Shown here piece by piece: positions 1 to 24,961 of a stretch of DNA of 64,000 nt. The notes beneath the pieces are model-generated. The model was not told where the DNA came from, did not search any database, and worked only from the letters and a program-made list of their open reading frames with translations. Within the stretch, counting starts at the first letter, position 1. Every line of letters begins with the position of its first letter. The DNA is taken from NCBI GenBank assembly GCA_963942565.1, contig OZ012689.1:21902360-21966359 (forward strand), read 5' to 3'. Made by a program: the position numbers and the translations under genes. This stretch comes from Maea johnstoni. Taxonomy: Eukaryota; Annelida; Polychaeta; Spionida; Magelonidae.

Positions 1-267
1 TGTCATGTTAGATCATTTTGGGATGTTTTTTATTAATCAAACCACTAAGCCAGTCCAGACATCCTTGTCTGCAAGAGATCTCAACTTTTTAGTGATTTTT
101 ATGTATTTCAGTTTACTGAGATACATCTTCATATGGGACGCTTGCGGTTTCTACTTTACGGATGTGGTTTGCGGTTTTTCTCCTGGACGCGAAAAATTCT
201 GTCATTTCTTGGAGATTGGCGCGTGTCGGGTGGGCGTGTCTATTTCCCTTTGTGTGGGTCTCTGCCT

Positions 268-600
268 CGTGGGGCCGTTATTGGTTGGCCATTCATTTCG
301 TTGGAGGTTTTTGATTGGCATGGGGGGCGGTGTTGTTGTGCGGTGTTTGTCGGTCTGCATAATTTGTGCCTTTCTTCGTGGGTCTGCCACGTGGGGTTGT
401 TGTTTTGGTTATCCATTCATTTCGGCGGAGTAATTTGATTGGCACGTTGGGGCGGTGCTTGTTTTGTGGTGTCACGCACTGGGATCCAATCATGTGGATC
501 TTCTGTTGCAGTCATCTTTCGTAGTGCTGTGCCACGTGGGGTTGTTATTTTGGTTAACCATTCATATCGTCGGACATATTTGATTGGCACTTGTGGTGTG
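268..600. repeat. Imperfect tandem repeats, three units of about 120-145 bp, GC-richer than surroundings
   Basis: The string cgtggggttgtt...ttggttaaccattcat...ttgattggcac recurs at about 268-325, 388-445 and 532-592, with spacing of 120 and 144 bases. This explains the overlapping short open frames in 1-640, which I do not take as genes. Confidence 0.7.
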
Positions 601-632
601 TGTATGGCGATGATTTTATTTTTCATGGTGCC

Positions 633-1227
633 TTGTTGATTCCTTTCTGTTTTATCGAGTTATCGCCCCCCGATCCAAACATGAGTACCTATTTGGATAG
701 ATGAGATCGTCATCTATCTGATTCTATTATTTTTTTGTGTTATCTTCAGGTTGGGAGCGACATAATAGCTATTCGCTACAACCAGAAGTTGACTTTTTTG
801 GCATTGGCGTGGTTTCGGTCCGCCATTTTGGTATCGAGTTCCGCGAAGTTTGAACCCCGTTTTCAAAGCTTTGATTTGTGGCCATCTCTATCTTTACAAT
901 TGCGTAACTTATAGTGTTAGCAAGACAAGTATCTATAGTTTTTGGGTTAATGTTTTTGGTTTCGGAAAATCCAAAATATTTCGAGATATTTGTCATCACG
1001 CATCGGTGATGGCGTGTTGACCATGGCGATAAGTCAATTTTCCATGGTTCCTCGCCGATTCCTTTCAGTTTTATCAAGTTATCGCCCCCCGATCCAAATA
1101 TGAGTACCTACCTGGACAGATGAGATCCTCATCTATCTGATTCAATCATTTTTTAATTCCAACTTCAGGTTGGAAGCGAAAAAATAGCTATTCGCTACAA
1201 CCGGAAGTTGATTTTTTTGACAATGGC
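633..1227. repeat. Direct repeat pair of about 175 bp
   Basis: 633-806 and 1051-1227 share gattcctttc(t/a)gttttatc, atcgccccccgatcc, gagtacct, agatgagatc and gctattcgctacaacc, in the same order and orientation, 418 bases apart. The second copy runs straight into the satellite that follows. Sequence between the copies shows nothing recognisable. Confidence 0.8.
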
Positions 1228-2026
1228 GAGTTTACGGCTTCCCTTCGATATGCATTTCACACAAAAAAACATACTATTTTCAAAAAATTGTCACGTCGCC
1301 GTTTCTGGGTCAAAAGTTACAAATGACCCATCAACATGTTCGCAAGAAAGAGGGCTTTTACCCTATTATCATAACCTGTTTGTTATGTTTGTTATTTTTG
1401 GAAAAAAATGGCGTTGATCTTTTTGAAAATGGCGAGGTTACGGCTTCCCTTCGATATGCATTTCACACAAAAAACATACTATTTTTTAAAAAATTGTCAC
1501 GTCGCCGTTTCTGTGTCAAAAGTTACGAATGACCCATCAAAATGTTCGCAAGAAAAAGGGCTTTTACCCTATTATCATAACCTGTTTGTTATTTTTGAAA
1601 ATAAATGGCGTTGATTTTTTTGACAATGGCGAGGTTACGGCTTCCCTTCGATATGCATTTCACACAAAAAACATACTATTTTCAAAAAATTGTCACGTCG
1701 CCGTTTCTGGGTCAAAAGTTACAAATGACCCATCAAAATGTTCGCAAGAAAAAGGGCTTTTACCCTATTATCATAACCTGTTTGTTATATTTGTTATTTT
1801 TGAAAAAAAATGGCGTTGGTTTTTTTGACAATGGCGAGGTTACGGCTTCCCTTCGATATGCATTTCACACAAAAAACATACTATTTTCAAAAAATTGTCA
1901 CGTCGCCGTTTCTTGGTCAAAAGTTACAAATGACCCATCAAAATGTTCGCAAGAAAGAGGGCTTTTACCCTATTATCATAACCTGTTTGTTATGTTTGTT
2001 ATTTTTGAAAAAAATGGCGACTTTGG
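1226..2026. repeat. Four-copy tandem satellite, unit about 200 bp
   Basis: The motif ggcgag(g/t)ttacggcttccc begins units at 1226, 1432, 1629 and 1834, so spacings are 206, 197 and 205 bases. Each unit contains tcgatatgcatttcacac, ttgtcacgtcgccgtttc and tgttcgcaagaaa. Units stay open in several frames, but the spacing is not a multiple of three and the frames shift from unit to unit, so I read it as non-coding satellite. Confidence 0.9.
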
Positions 2027-2159
2027 AAAAAAAACGGCAAAAACGGCTTATTTCAATGTTGATTTAGGAACCCTGGCGAAATTCTCAATTTACTTATTAA
2101 TTTCGCCACTAGAACCGAAAAAAAAGTTTCAACTTCAAGAAAACAGACTCTAAATAATA

Positions 2160-3325
2160 CATCCTGCCCATTTGTGGAATTTCATTCGTAAAAAATGAAC
2201 TTTGAAAAAACTGGAAGTAGTAAATTTCATTTTCCTTCAAAACCAATGTTAAGGTACAACTTTGAGATGGTTCAAGGGATAATAACTATGTAATGATACA
2301 ACTGCTGTATCTGGTATTGTCATTGCATCTGTCAGGAGAGTAATTCAAGTTACTCCCAAAATATCACCGAAACAGACCAAGATAATTTCATTGTCAACAC
2401 ACCAATAAGATTTGATAATTAGAAACGTCTGATTGTCATAAACCCTCCATCAGGAGGTCAAACGCAAAGGCTCAAATAGCTGAAACCCATGTCTGTTCTG
2501 CAAATGGGGCAAAACAAAATCATCTTTGAACTTACTAAAGGCTATAATTCATTTGATACTATTCTACAATTTGAAATGATTTTCATCTGTAGTGATATAT
2601 TTTGGAGGACCAACAAAAGATAAAATGAGCATTTGCATTCTAAAGTTATATTCAAGTTGAAGGTTGATCTTATGTGTCTATCAGAGTAACAGAATTGATT
2701 GAATTTACACACCTAACAACTGAGCATGCACACAGCTGCCCAGCATCCTCCACTTTACAAGATAAATACTCAAGTGGCCAAAGATGCATTTATCTGACTG
2801 AGGTCTGACAATTGACTTGAGCCTACTCACCTTATAACTGACCAAAAACCCTTAGATGTATGCTGCTGAACCATTCACACCTGATCACATCTCCCCTAAA
2901 ACTGACCATGAATGTTGATGGTTGAAGTGAACAAGTTACTTGACAAACACTGCCTAATTTCTGGCCACACACTGTGTTAGAGGAACACTGCTGGACCATG
3001 GTAACCAAATTACATTATTCCCCCAAATGACCATGCATTATGGCAATTAGGGTTCAGCCATCAAAGAAAAAAGGAGAGATTGCTTATGCTCTAGGGCACA
3101 CTAGGACATCCCATCTTTCAAGTCAGTAGGGGCAATGGAATACAGAGTTATGTGGTAGCTCCCTTAGTTACATGGATATTATGTGGTTGTTCAGTTAAAA
3201 AAAATAAAAAAAGATCAGTTTAGTATAAATTTACATTAAAATGGTATTAACAAGTCATGTCCCTTTTAATATAGGAATTTCATATTGATATTAAAAAGGA
3301 GCTTCTAACCACAATAGCATTAATC
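2160..3325. other. Intergenic stretch, nothing recognised
   Basis: AT-rich sequence without a convincing exon, RNA gene or repeat shared with the rest of the window. Confidence 0.5.
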
Positions 3326-3329
3326 AGCA

Positions 3330-3330
<1 letters not shown>

Positions 3331-3427
<97 letters not shown>

Positions 3428-3834
3428 GCTGCACTCACGGAGGGAGATCAACTCATGAGCTCACCACCCGTTTGACTCGTGAGCTCATGAGCTCGCGGAT
3501 GTTCCGATTTTCCAAAAAAATACTTATTTTCCAGCCCAGCTATTAAGAAATAAATATTTATTGGCAGACATTTATTAACATTGCCATGTTTATTTAATTA
3601 TAAAACGTGCTGACGAGGTACAAAGGTCAACAACGCTTGAATGTATACATTGGAGATTGTAAAGAAGACATGACAGCGATAAGCAGTTATATATGTTGAT
3701 AATTTGTGTTAGGTGCTCTGTGTTACGTGTGTGTTCCCAACATAGACGAGCTCACGATTAGAAAATTTCAGCTCGAATTGGCGAGTTTGCTCCAGGGCTC
3801 GAGCCACTCGAGTTCGTGAGTGTTGAGTGCAGCC

Positions 3835-3917
<83 letters not shown>
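3331..3917. repeat. Long (TA)n microsatellite split by a MITE
   Basis: (TA)n occupies about 3331-3423 and 3838-3917. The hAT-type element at 3424-3837 lies between them with the microsatellite itself as its 8-bp duplication, so this was probably one tract before insertion. Confidence 0.85.
3424..3837 (-). mobile_element. hAT-type MITE, family A copy 1 (414 bp)
   Basis: Ends are TAGAGCTGCACTCA and, on the other strand, TAGGGCTGCACTCA, fitting the TAGRG ends of hAT elements. Flanks are atatatat on both sides (3416-3423, 3838-3845). The body is rich in gagctcatgagctc palindromes. A second copy lies inverted at 37193-37620. No transposase is encoded, so it is non-autonomous. Confidence 0.88.
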
Positions 3918-4317
3918 TCTACCATCCCTATTATTTGATTCGGATGACATGTTGTCAGAATGGGGTCAAATGACAGAGAAGGAAAACCAGAAGGTTGAAT
4001 GACCGAGAGGTATTTTAATTATCTAAGTATCAAGCCCCTGTACAGGAAATGGATTTTCGTGTTTTATTCGCTTTTTCTGCCATATTCATGTCTACACCAA
4101 CATGACGACCGCAACCGCCACAACCATCCCAACATACTACTCAGACCACGACTTAATAACAGTCTTCAACAACTAGAACCAAAAGCCCCAGCACAGACCA
4201 TCAATAGATATCATCTTGACCTTCAATATAAAGCAAAATCGGTATGTAATATAGCTTTATTAATACTTCCTGAAATACACCTATGACGCTATTAGCGTCC
4301 TTCTTGTTTTTTCATAT

Positions 4318-4522
4318 TTTCTGGAATGGCTTCTTGTGGCCAGTACAAAATGATACAAAATAAAATTAGAAAAAGGACTAAAACCCTAGCACATGGGTAA
4401 TCATCTGAGAGTACTAAGGAAGAGCTAGCAGATGAATACCAACATGACAGGGTTTAGATGGTTTTCAAAGATCCTTGGGTCCTTTTGCTTTCAACGAAAA
4501 AAGCCTCAGCATTTTTAGGGTT
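4318..4522 (+). mobile_element. TTAA-type MITE family B, diverged copy
   Basis: Shares acatgggtaatcatctgagagtac, ataccaacatgacagggttt and cctcagcattttt-agggtt with the better copies at 16046-16251 and 61609-61810. Ends are worn, so coordinates are approximate. Confidence 0.6.
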
Positions 4523-4805
4523 AGGGATGTTTAAGATTAAAAATCCCAATGCTGGTCCCGCTTAACTTGTCTGCAAGATATCTCAACGGTATTCTGTCCA
4601 ATCCTTTTAAATATTCTTATATATAGCCTTTGATGTATTCTTAAGGTCATTATGGGATATTTATGATGAAAATTCCTATGGTGAACCTTAGATTAGATTG
4701 TAACATAACTGCAAAAAAGATGAAGACTTTGTATATGATGAAAATTGCTATGTTGGAGGACCTTAGATTATATTGTAACAAAACTGCAACGAAATGTATA
4801 CTTTG

Positions 4806-4806
<1 letters not shown>

Positions 4807-4865
<59 letters not shown>
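4807..4865. repeat. (TA)n(GA)n compound microsatellite
   Basis: About ten TA units followed by about nineteen GA units. It accounts for the low-complexity open frame across 4663-5136, which I do not call a gene. Confidence 0.95.
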
Positions 4866-4868
<3 letters not shown>

Positions 4869-5280
4869 ATCAACTTTTTTCTACAGATCTATCATCTCAG
4901 ATGTAAATCTTTTACCAGTGTATCATTTAGTTAAATCATTGAATCAGCTCTACTTGCAGTTTTTACATGCAGTATGTTCATGTACCATTTGTTTCCAGGA
5001 ACTCAATATTTTTTATGATCTCAAACTACATTCCATACCAGATAGCATAAGAAACTGTTTAATTAGGAGTTCATATAAAATGTCATTCCTACAGTTCTCA
5101 ACGGGGTTGACATTCATATTTGATGGTAAATACTGACATTCTAGTTTTAACTGGTGGCGGTGCGGGTCTAAATATTTCCCTACTCTTATAGAACTGCCCA
5201 CTAAAGCAGGGGCACCGGGTGTGCAAAGTTGATTCCTGTTATCCTACCTAATTTTCTATTTTCAATTTGTATTCTCTAAT

Positions 5281-5303
5281 CCCCCCCCCCCCCCCCCCCC
5301 CCC
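5281..5303. repeat. Poly-C tract (23 bases)
   Basis: Uninterrupted C run; a similar one lies at 7684-7706. Long C/G runs also occur at 25268, 28330 and 54281. Confidence 0.98.
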
Positions 5304-8170
5304 AGTTTGTACTGTACGTGCCATTGAGTATTATACAAAAAATATTAATAGAGGGATTGTTATCTCAAACAGGAACTATGTCTTTCAGCAATTTTCAAGA
5401 TTTGCATTGGTATTCAGATACAGTATTTCCATATGTGTCAGATCATGGTTAGGCTCCAGATTTGTTTCTGTTTAGTTGGGTTAAGTGCAATAATCTTTCT
5501 ATCAGCTGATATTGATCGTTTGCTAGAAACTTACTGAAAACGGTATCAGGAAACAGAATCTTTTTTTTAAATGATTCCACATTACTGTATGATGTTTATG
5601 ATTTTGGTTAAATTTTAGATTCAATTGTATATTTTTATGAGTATGCTTTCATTGTTACTTGATTGCGGTCATTAAAACCATAGGTATTTAAAGTGCTTTT
5701 AATTACTTCGGCTATGTTGTGTCAAGATAGAAACCAAGAATTGAGAAAATATTTAGCTCTTGTTAATTATCAAAGTACATAAGGGTCTTTTTTTGCAAAG
5801 GCACCAGAAGAGACCTTCACAAACAACATTCCATCCAGCTGAATATGCTTCTCTCATAGCAATAAATATATGTTATACTATATATTTCCTGAGTCATCAT
5901 CATTCAATGAAAGTAGCTATGTATTGTAATTATATTGTAGTTACATAATCATCACTATTATCAGGAGCATTACAAAATGCCTCACTGAGGATCATACTGG
6001 TTCCACTCAGTTTTGTTTAAGTTAGTTCTTGAAAATCCTGAATTGTGCATTAGGAGTTAAAATTTCCAAATTGGTAGCCTCTCTGCAGCATGACCATTGC
6101 CAAGGTTTTGAAACTGGGTGTCCAATATGACGGAATATTATAAATATTTTCAGTCTCCTAATTTTCAAGGAAAAACACAAAATATGCAAATATCAACCAT
6201 GAATTTGTATTTACTTATAGGGTCACTAAAAATTGCCATTAAGCAACGTCCTAGCATATTCTTATAGGTGAAAATTTTCAATTATTTTCTTGACATATTA
6301 AGAAATTCTTTAAAAATCTGGGTATCCTGCTGTGTATTTTTATGTTTGGATGTCCAGAAACACTGTTGACCAAGGCCTTGCGCTGCAGTCAGGATTAAAA
6401 AAATGTTATCAGCCATTAGAACTCAAAAGTGGCCTTAAAAGCTTGTGTATTTGATTTTCCTAAAAATTTCTGATTCCTAGAACTAAATTTGTTCAAAAAC
6501 CAAGTGTTCAAAGTACTAATCAATCTTGCCTTGTGATTAAGCTAGCCTGCATGGAACCGAGAAGCACATTACAATCCAAATAACCTTGAATCACAGACAG
6601 GGTCGATAAGCTCAACAATATAATTTATTATTCAAGTAAATTGTATAATACAGAAAATAAACCATGGTGCTTACAACTGCACCCATATTGGGCTCAGTAG
6701 TGTGGGCTGTGTGGAGCTCCTCAACAAATCCTACAAAACTTTAAATTTGGTTGGTCATCATATGGTTATTGAATCGCCTGTCCTGGTGTTATACTACATA
6801 ATAATATTAGGAAGAAATAGAGGGAATATATAAACGAAAAACTATTGATTCTGGCCCCGCAGGGTCCATACGATCGTCGTAGATATACTTGCGCATACAC
6901 GATGGTAAGGCTCGTAGGATCAAGATTCAATGTAATTGAATTTTGTGCTTATGCATACACATTCTCAATTGGGTTCGGGCCGGGGTCCGTGATACTTCAG
7001 TTAGGACAGATGGCCGCTCGGTAAGTAGTCCTTTTTACGTTAATTTGTTGAGTTAGGGCCCTGCGGGGCAAGATTATAGAGGGCTCCTTATACATATTAT
7101 AGTGTTAGGGCCCTGCGGGGCTAGATTATAGGGGGAGTAAGTATATATATTGGGTCTTTCTTCCGTTATAGGGTGGGTCCGGGATACTTCAGTTAAGCCC
7201 AAATTTCAGTCCTATACATGTTAGTGTTGATGGCAGGCCTAGCTGAGCCACACAGTGACAATTATTAGACTGATTTGAGGGCACAGACTATTGTAAATCC
7301 ATTGCTGTATGTGCATGTAGGTTGAGGTTGTACCCCCATGTTGGGGACAGATTGTCACAGACCCAAAAACTCTGCTATTGGAACAAGGTAATATAGTGTT
7401 TTGGTGCCCTACTCAAGGACCATTCTCATATTCTGCAACTCGAAATTTACCAAAGAGAAAGGCTTCTTATTGAAGTGGCACACAGGAAATCACATATCAT
7501 ACTGCCTGTTTGTCAGGATATATAGAAGTGAAATATAACTGTTGTTGGACAAGTGAAAATAACCTGGTCTAGTCCTACAGTACCCCCTATTGCACTCTAT
7601 AGGAGCATTAGAACATACCTGGTTTACACCACAGCCTGGGTCTACAATACCATAAATCATCACTCCTGGACAAAGGCTAGCCACCCCCCCCCCCCCCCCC
7701 CCCCCCAAAAAGAAAACCATAAATATGTATATAATTATAACCACATATTAGGATAAACATGTTTCTTTTTCCATCACAGTATAACACTTATTTTCATAAA
7801 AACAACTTTATTTTCATTGATGTTCACAAATACCTCCAATATTCTGAGCATCTCCAAAACAAACCTAAATGGCTGGAATTTTACATCTCATATGAAACTC
7901 CAAAGATAAACTGTAAACAAGTGTACATATGGTGTTGATGTAAGCAATTACCATATAATCTCTTCAACTTGTTAATAAGGGTACCTCAATATAAAACTGT
8001 ATACCATGTTAATATTGCGGCAGTTTGATTAATGCACACCTTGCACAACCCTTGATTTCACATTTATAAAACTGTGCACGATTATTTGGACGTGGACGTG
8101 GTCAGTATGCTGGTATCGTAAAACAACATGGTACACAGAAATAAATGGGTGACAGGATTTTACCCAGTGT
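5304..8170. other. Intergenic stretch with small repeats
   Basis: No gene recognised. 6070-6400 carries a worn copy of the tagccagg-ended MITE (family E below). 6850-7200 has local repeats of ttagggccctgcggggc and ggtccg(t/g)gatacttcagtta. 7684-7706 is a poly-C tract. The rest shows nothing. Confidence 0.5.
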
Positions 8171-8181
8171 TTAGTAACTAG

Positions 8182-8485
8182 TAGTGCTGGGACGATTAAT
8201 CGACCATTAAAACAAAAGATTGATTACTTTTTATTATGTTCTCAGCTCACATGGTCAAAATTTCCAATTGAAAAGGGGCCTTATGTACCATGGAAACCAT
8301 GCATATAAGTAAAATATTATTGTGATAAACATGAACTAAGTGTTCATGACCATTAACCATTCAAAGTTCAGAGGCAATCAGCCATATATGGGACACTGGC
8401 ATGCAGACATATCAACATCGATAATAATCGATTAGAAATTTGAACGATTAGTCGAGTTGAAATTTTCCAACAATTCCCAGCACTA
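8182..8485. mobile_element. hAT-type MITE with ATCGATTA-rich body (304 bp)
   Basis: Ends TAGTGCTGGGA / TCCCAGCACTA; flanks gtaactag (8174-8181) and gtaactat (8486-8493) are an 8-bp duplication with one change. The interior has acgattaatcgacc and cgataataatcgatt near the two ends. Confidence 0.85.
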
Positions 8486-8816
8486 GTAACTATGCACATG
8501 GAGTTGAGCCTGATTCATGTGTAGCACCATTCCCTTTGGAATGTAATTGTTTCTAGATCATGGTTTATTCCAGCCCTGCTATACTGAAAGTACAACTGTT
8601 GTTTTCACCTACACCTGAGATCTTTCTTAAAACTTTGACTTAATCTTTGGTGATAATTCATAGTTCTCTTTTATAATTTCTTATTTACTTCATCTACATA
8701 AGAAAGGGAAAATTTACCACTTTTCAACTTCACTTAATGACTTCTGTGGACTTCTCACACTTGATGTTGCCAAATAATCAGCCTGTGGTAAGCTCAGGTG
8801 ACTCTTACAATATTAA

Positions 8817-9036
8817 CCCATTAATGCTCCCTGCGGCCAAAAACAGCCTGACAATTCTGATGAAATCTTGCAGGCAAAAGCATAGCTAGGTAATTATTTG
8901 ATGGAAAAATGTTAATGAAAACATTACCAACAACTCTCCTTCAAATATTTTGTAAAATCATTTTCAATTAGAAAGATATTGTCATAAGTATCATAGTTCC
9001 AGAGAACAATTTTTGGAGGAAGTCAAGCATTGATGG
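8817..9036 (-). mobile_element. TTAA-type MITE family C, reverse orientation
   Basis: Preceded by TTAA (8813-8816), starts cccattaatgctccc, contains ctccttcaaatatttt and ends gcattgatggttta, a worn version of the inverted end. Confidence 0.7.
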
Positions 9037-9107
9037 TTTATGCAACGTGCAAGGTTCGCAAAAATGTATATACTCTACTTATGTGATTTTTTCCCAGAAA
9101 AAAGTAA

Positions 9108-9854
9108 TGCAAGGCCTGAGATTTATTTTGCCATGAATGAGGTTACTGCTCATAGCTACTTTTTTTTTATAATTTTATTCCATTGGCATATAAAGGATAT
9201 ACAGTGTAACAAACAATATCAGCTCTGTTGATGAGAGTATGGAAAAGAGGTAGATTTATATGTATGTATAAAGATTCCCATGCAGGGAGAAAAAAGCAAT
9301 AAAGTTAGACTTGTTATAAGTCTTTTAGCAATTTATAAAGAGGAGACCACTTTCCTAAGAAAGTTTTTGTTTTGTTATTGCACATTGCAATGTATCCCTC
9401 TATGTCCATACAGTTTTTCCAGGTGTTTAGAATGTATTTTAATGCAGGTATTTTACCTTTAAACTTACATTTGTAAATGATATGTTTTGTATTGCTAATC
9501 AACGTCTGTAAGAGCTGATCTGAGTTGCCTGCACCAAGAAGAATAAAATTTTCCTCCAACTTTACATTGTTATAGTTATTGTCTTGACACCATTTCTGTA
9601 TTTTGGACCATAGAGACATCACCATTGGGCATCTGTATAATAAGTGTTCTATTGTTTCTGGGGAATCACTGCAGTATGAGCACAGGTCATTTTCCTTAAT
9701 TTTGAATTGAAATAGTTTTCTGTTGGTAATTAAGCTTCTTGTTATAATCTGGTATTGGAAATATATTACATTCGGTGATATTTTCAATTTCCATAAGGAT
9801 TTGCAAGGCCTGAGATTTATTTTGCCATGAATGAGGTTACTGCTCATAGCTACT
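9108..9854 (-). mobile_element. 5'-truncated LINE insertion (about 640 bp) with a 53-bp target-site duplication
   Basis: The minus strand carries the end of a LINE ORF2 protein with an RVT-associated zinc knuckle (LCSYCSDSPETIEHLLYRCP, C-x2-C...H-x4-C). The 53-base string starting tgcaaggcctgag and ending catagctact occurs at 9108-9160 and again at 9802-9854, directly flanking the element. The tail side (9161 onward, plus strand t-run) is the poly(A) of the inserted strand. The insert is therefore about 9161-9801, with severe 5' truncation. The apparent 177-aa frame continues into the duplicated target and is chimeric at its start. Confidence 0.9.
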
Positions 9855-10079
9855 TGCTGTGTAGAGAAAATTGACTCAAGTTGTCAGTAGATCTTTCACA
9901 ATTTCCCCTGGATTATCTTGAATATTCAAAAATGTTGAATTGATAAAGTGCTCATCTGCCTGTTCGACAGAACCCCTGAGAAATACGGCTAGAATATTGA
10001 CTTGACATTTTGGGCAAATCTGATAAGGGATTCACTCTGTTTAAATTGATTTCTGGCATATTCCCTTAATCCATTTTAA

Positions 10080-10286
10080 CCATTATGCTGCTGGTGGCTA
10101 ATTTGGCCAATACAAAATGATGCAAAAAATTTTAAAAAATATAAGTGATTGAAACCTTGACATGGGTACTCATCTAAGGGTACTCGAGAGCTATCCAATT
10201 AATACCAACATGACAGGGTTTCGATGGTTTTCAAAAATATTTGTGTCCTTGTTCTTTGGACATAAGTAGCCTCAGCATTGGAAGGG
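10080..10286 (+). mobile_element. TTAA-type MITE family B
   Basis: Preceded by TTAA (10076-10079). Carries the family's gctgctggtggct start, aataccaacatgacaggg middle and cagcattggaaggg end; the right TTAA is worn. Lies in the 3' flank of HINFP. Confidence 0.75.
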
Positions 10287-10338
10287 ATAAACCTGAATTT
10301 TCCCTTAATCCATTTTAAACCTATAACACTTTTTTTGA

Positions 10339-23096
<12,758 letters not shown>

Positions 23097-23747
23097 CTCA
23101 TTTGCACTTTTCTATGGCTATTCTGAAATAGTAATAATAAGGGTATGCTTATAATGTCCAAAAAAATGTATGACATCAAAATTTCCAAAATGCAGAGCTG
23201 CACTTTAAATTTACTTTAGATTATGTGCTACTTCTATTATTTCTAGGATTAAAGCATGAGTTCTAGGAAAATCTAGTCTCTGGCTTTCTATATTCAATCC
23301 TACTTTGGCACTGAATGATTCCACTTATAAATAAGAGAACCATAGTATAATATGACATATAGGTGGTTAACATAAGTCTTCATTATTAGTTTGTTACTTA
23401 GTAGATCTAAATACAGGTGAACTCGGATATGACGGACCCAGTGGGACCAGGAAAATTGGTCCGTCATATGCAAAATCCGTCATATGCATATGCGCCATTT
23501 CTTTGCACAAGCCACCTCGTCAGCAGACAAGCACAGGCTTTAGACATTACTTCCATTCAAGGGCTGTAACGAACGCCTTAGTTCCAATATTGTAGGTGAG
23601 TTTTACTTTAAGATTAATATCTTAAGTGTATTCTTTGATGGAACCACTCTAAAGGGTTTCGGCAGTCTTTCAAAGAAACGTGTTTTTTTTCAAGAATATC
23701 TGAAGACCTGGCTTGTGAAAACTGCTTGATCCAGTAGATATGATGAT

Positions 23748-23993
23748 CAGTGTGCAACATAATCACTTGCCCCATTGCAAGTTACAAGTAAATTTGGCAA
23801 AAAATGGCAATCAGAACAAGACCCAAACTTGCCCTGCTCTGCAAGTAATGTTTTTGGCAGAGTCCTCGCAATGTAACTCCCCTAGTATTTAACAGAGTGA
23901 TGGGGCAAGTGGAAGTGCTGGCAGGGCAAGTAAACTTTAAGGGCAGCTTGCCCCACTCGGCAAGTAATGTTTTGGAACCCATGTTGCACCCTG
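23748..23993. mobile_element. MITE family G (CAG...GCAACAT ends), copy 1
   Basis: Ends cagtgtgcaacat / atgttgcaccctg; body holds gcaagtaatgtttt(t)gg, cagagtcctcgcaatgtaac and ggggcaagtgga. Further copies at 24715-24961 and 44768-45017. Confidence 0.8.
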
Positions 23994-24714
23994 ATAATTG
24001 TCAACAGCAACCACTTACTCTTGCAGTTGCAGGGTCAACTCCCTAAGGAGAGCCGATTAAGGATACCTGCATGACTGACCACTTCTACATTCCCTGCTGT
24101 TGCAAAGTTTCATCATAAAAAGATCAAAATTCTCAAATAAATGAATATGCAGGAATGTTATAACAGGGGCATTCCATACATGTTCCCCTTTAAAATGATA
24201 CATATAAAGCACTGTACTTGACGTCAATAAACAACTCAAATTCCTTGGTTTTGGTACACATTCTACTAATTGTAAAATTATCTTGAGAAGTTCAGACAGG
24301 CTGCTTACAGTGATACACACACACACACAAAATGAGGAGAGAGAGCACATGTGTATTTTACAAACCTGCTAGGTAAGTCTAAATATAACCAAACAAAGGG
24401 CTGCAGGAGTTAGTGAACAATAGGTGGCAGCACTGAATATTACTACAGGCTGAATTTATACCCAAGGATAACTGGAGGATAAACCAGGCCAAACCCTAGG
24501 CTTAATACACAAGCAATGACTTCTAACTGTCTTGCTTTTTAGATATTATTTGAATTTATTTCCATGGTACTTAAAAAGAAAACATTGGCGTTTCATACAT
24601 CATTTCCTTAGAAATGATGCTACCAATAGCATTGTACTTTTTATAATGAGAGCACAATTTTATAATGGAAAACATCTAACCATCCCACAGTGCTCACAGC
24701 GATGAATGGTCTAT

Positions 24715-24961
24715 CAGCATTCAACATAACCACTTGTCCCATTACAAGTGAATTCTGCAAAAAACGTCACTTGGGCAAGCAGAACAAGATGCTTACTTGC
24801 CCTGTTTGGCAAGTTAATGATTTGGGCAGAGTCCTCGCAGTGTAACTCACCTTCGTTCAACAGAGTGGCGGGGCAAGTGGAAATGCCGACAGGACAAATA
24901 AACTTTAGGGGTAGATTGCCCCGCTCGGCAACTGATGTTTTGGAACCTAAATTCGACCCTG
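24715..24961. mobile_element. MITE family G, copy 2
   Basis: Contains cagagtcctcgcagtgtaac and ggggcaagtggaaatgcc; a 77-aa open frame across it is incidental. Confidence 0.8.

Noticed and set aside
1605-2153. 182-codon open frame over the satellite
   Set aside because: The frame crosses tandem units in shifting phase; no domain.
3768-4002. Tyr-Ile repeat open frames on both strands
   Set aside because: Direct translation of the (TA)n microsatellite; the same holds near 19268-19507.
4663-5136. 157-codon plus-strand open frame
   Set aside because: It runs through (TA)n(GA)n and has no domain or splice context.
7490-7756. Open frames on both strands over the poly-C tract
   Set aside because: Gly/Pro runs from a homopolymer and no other support.
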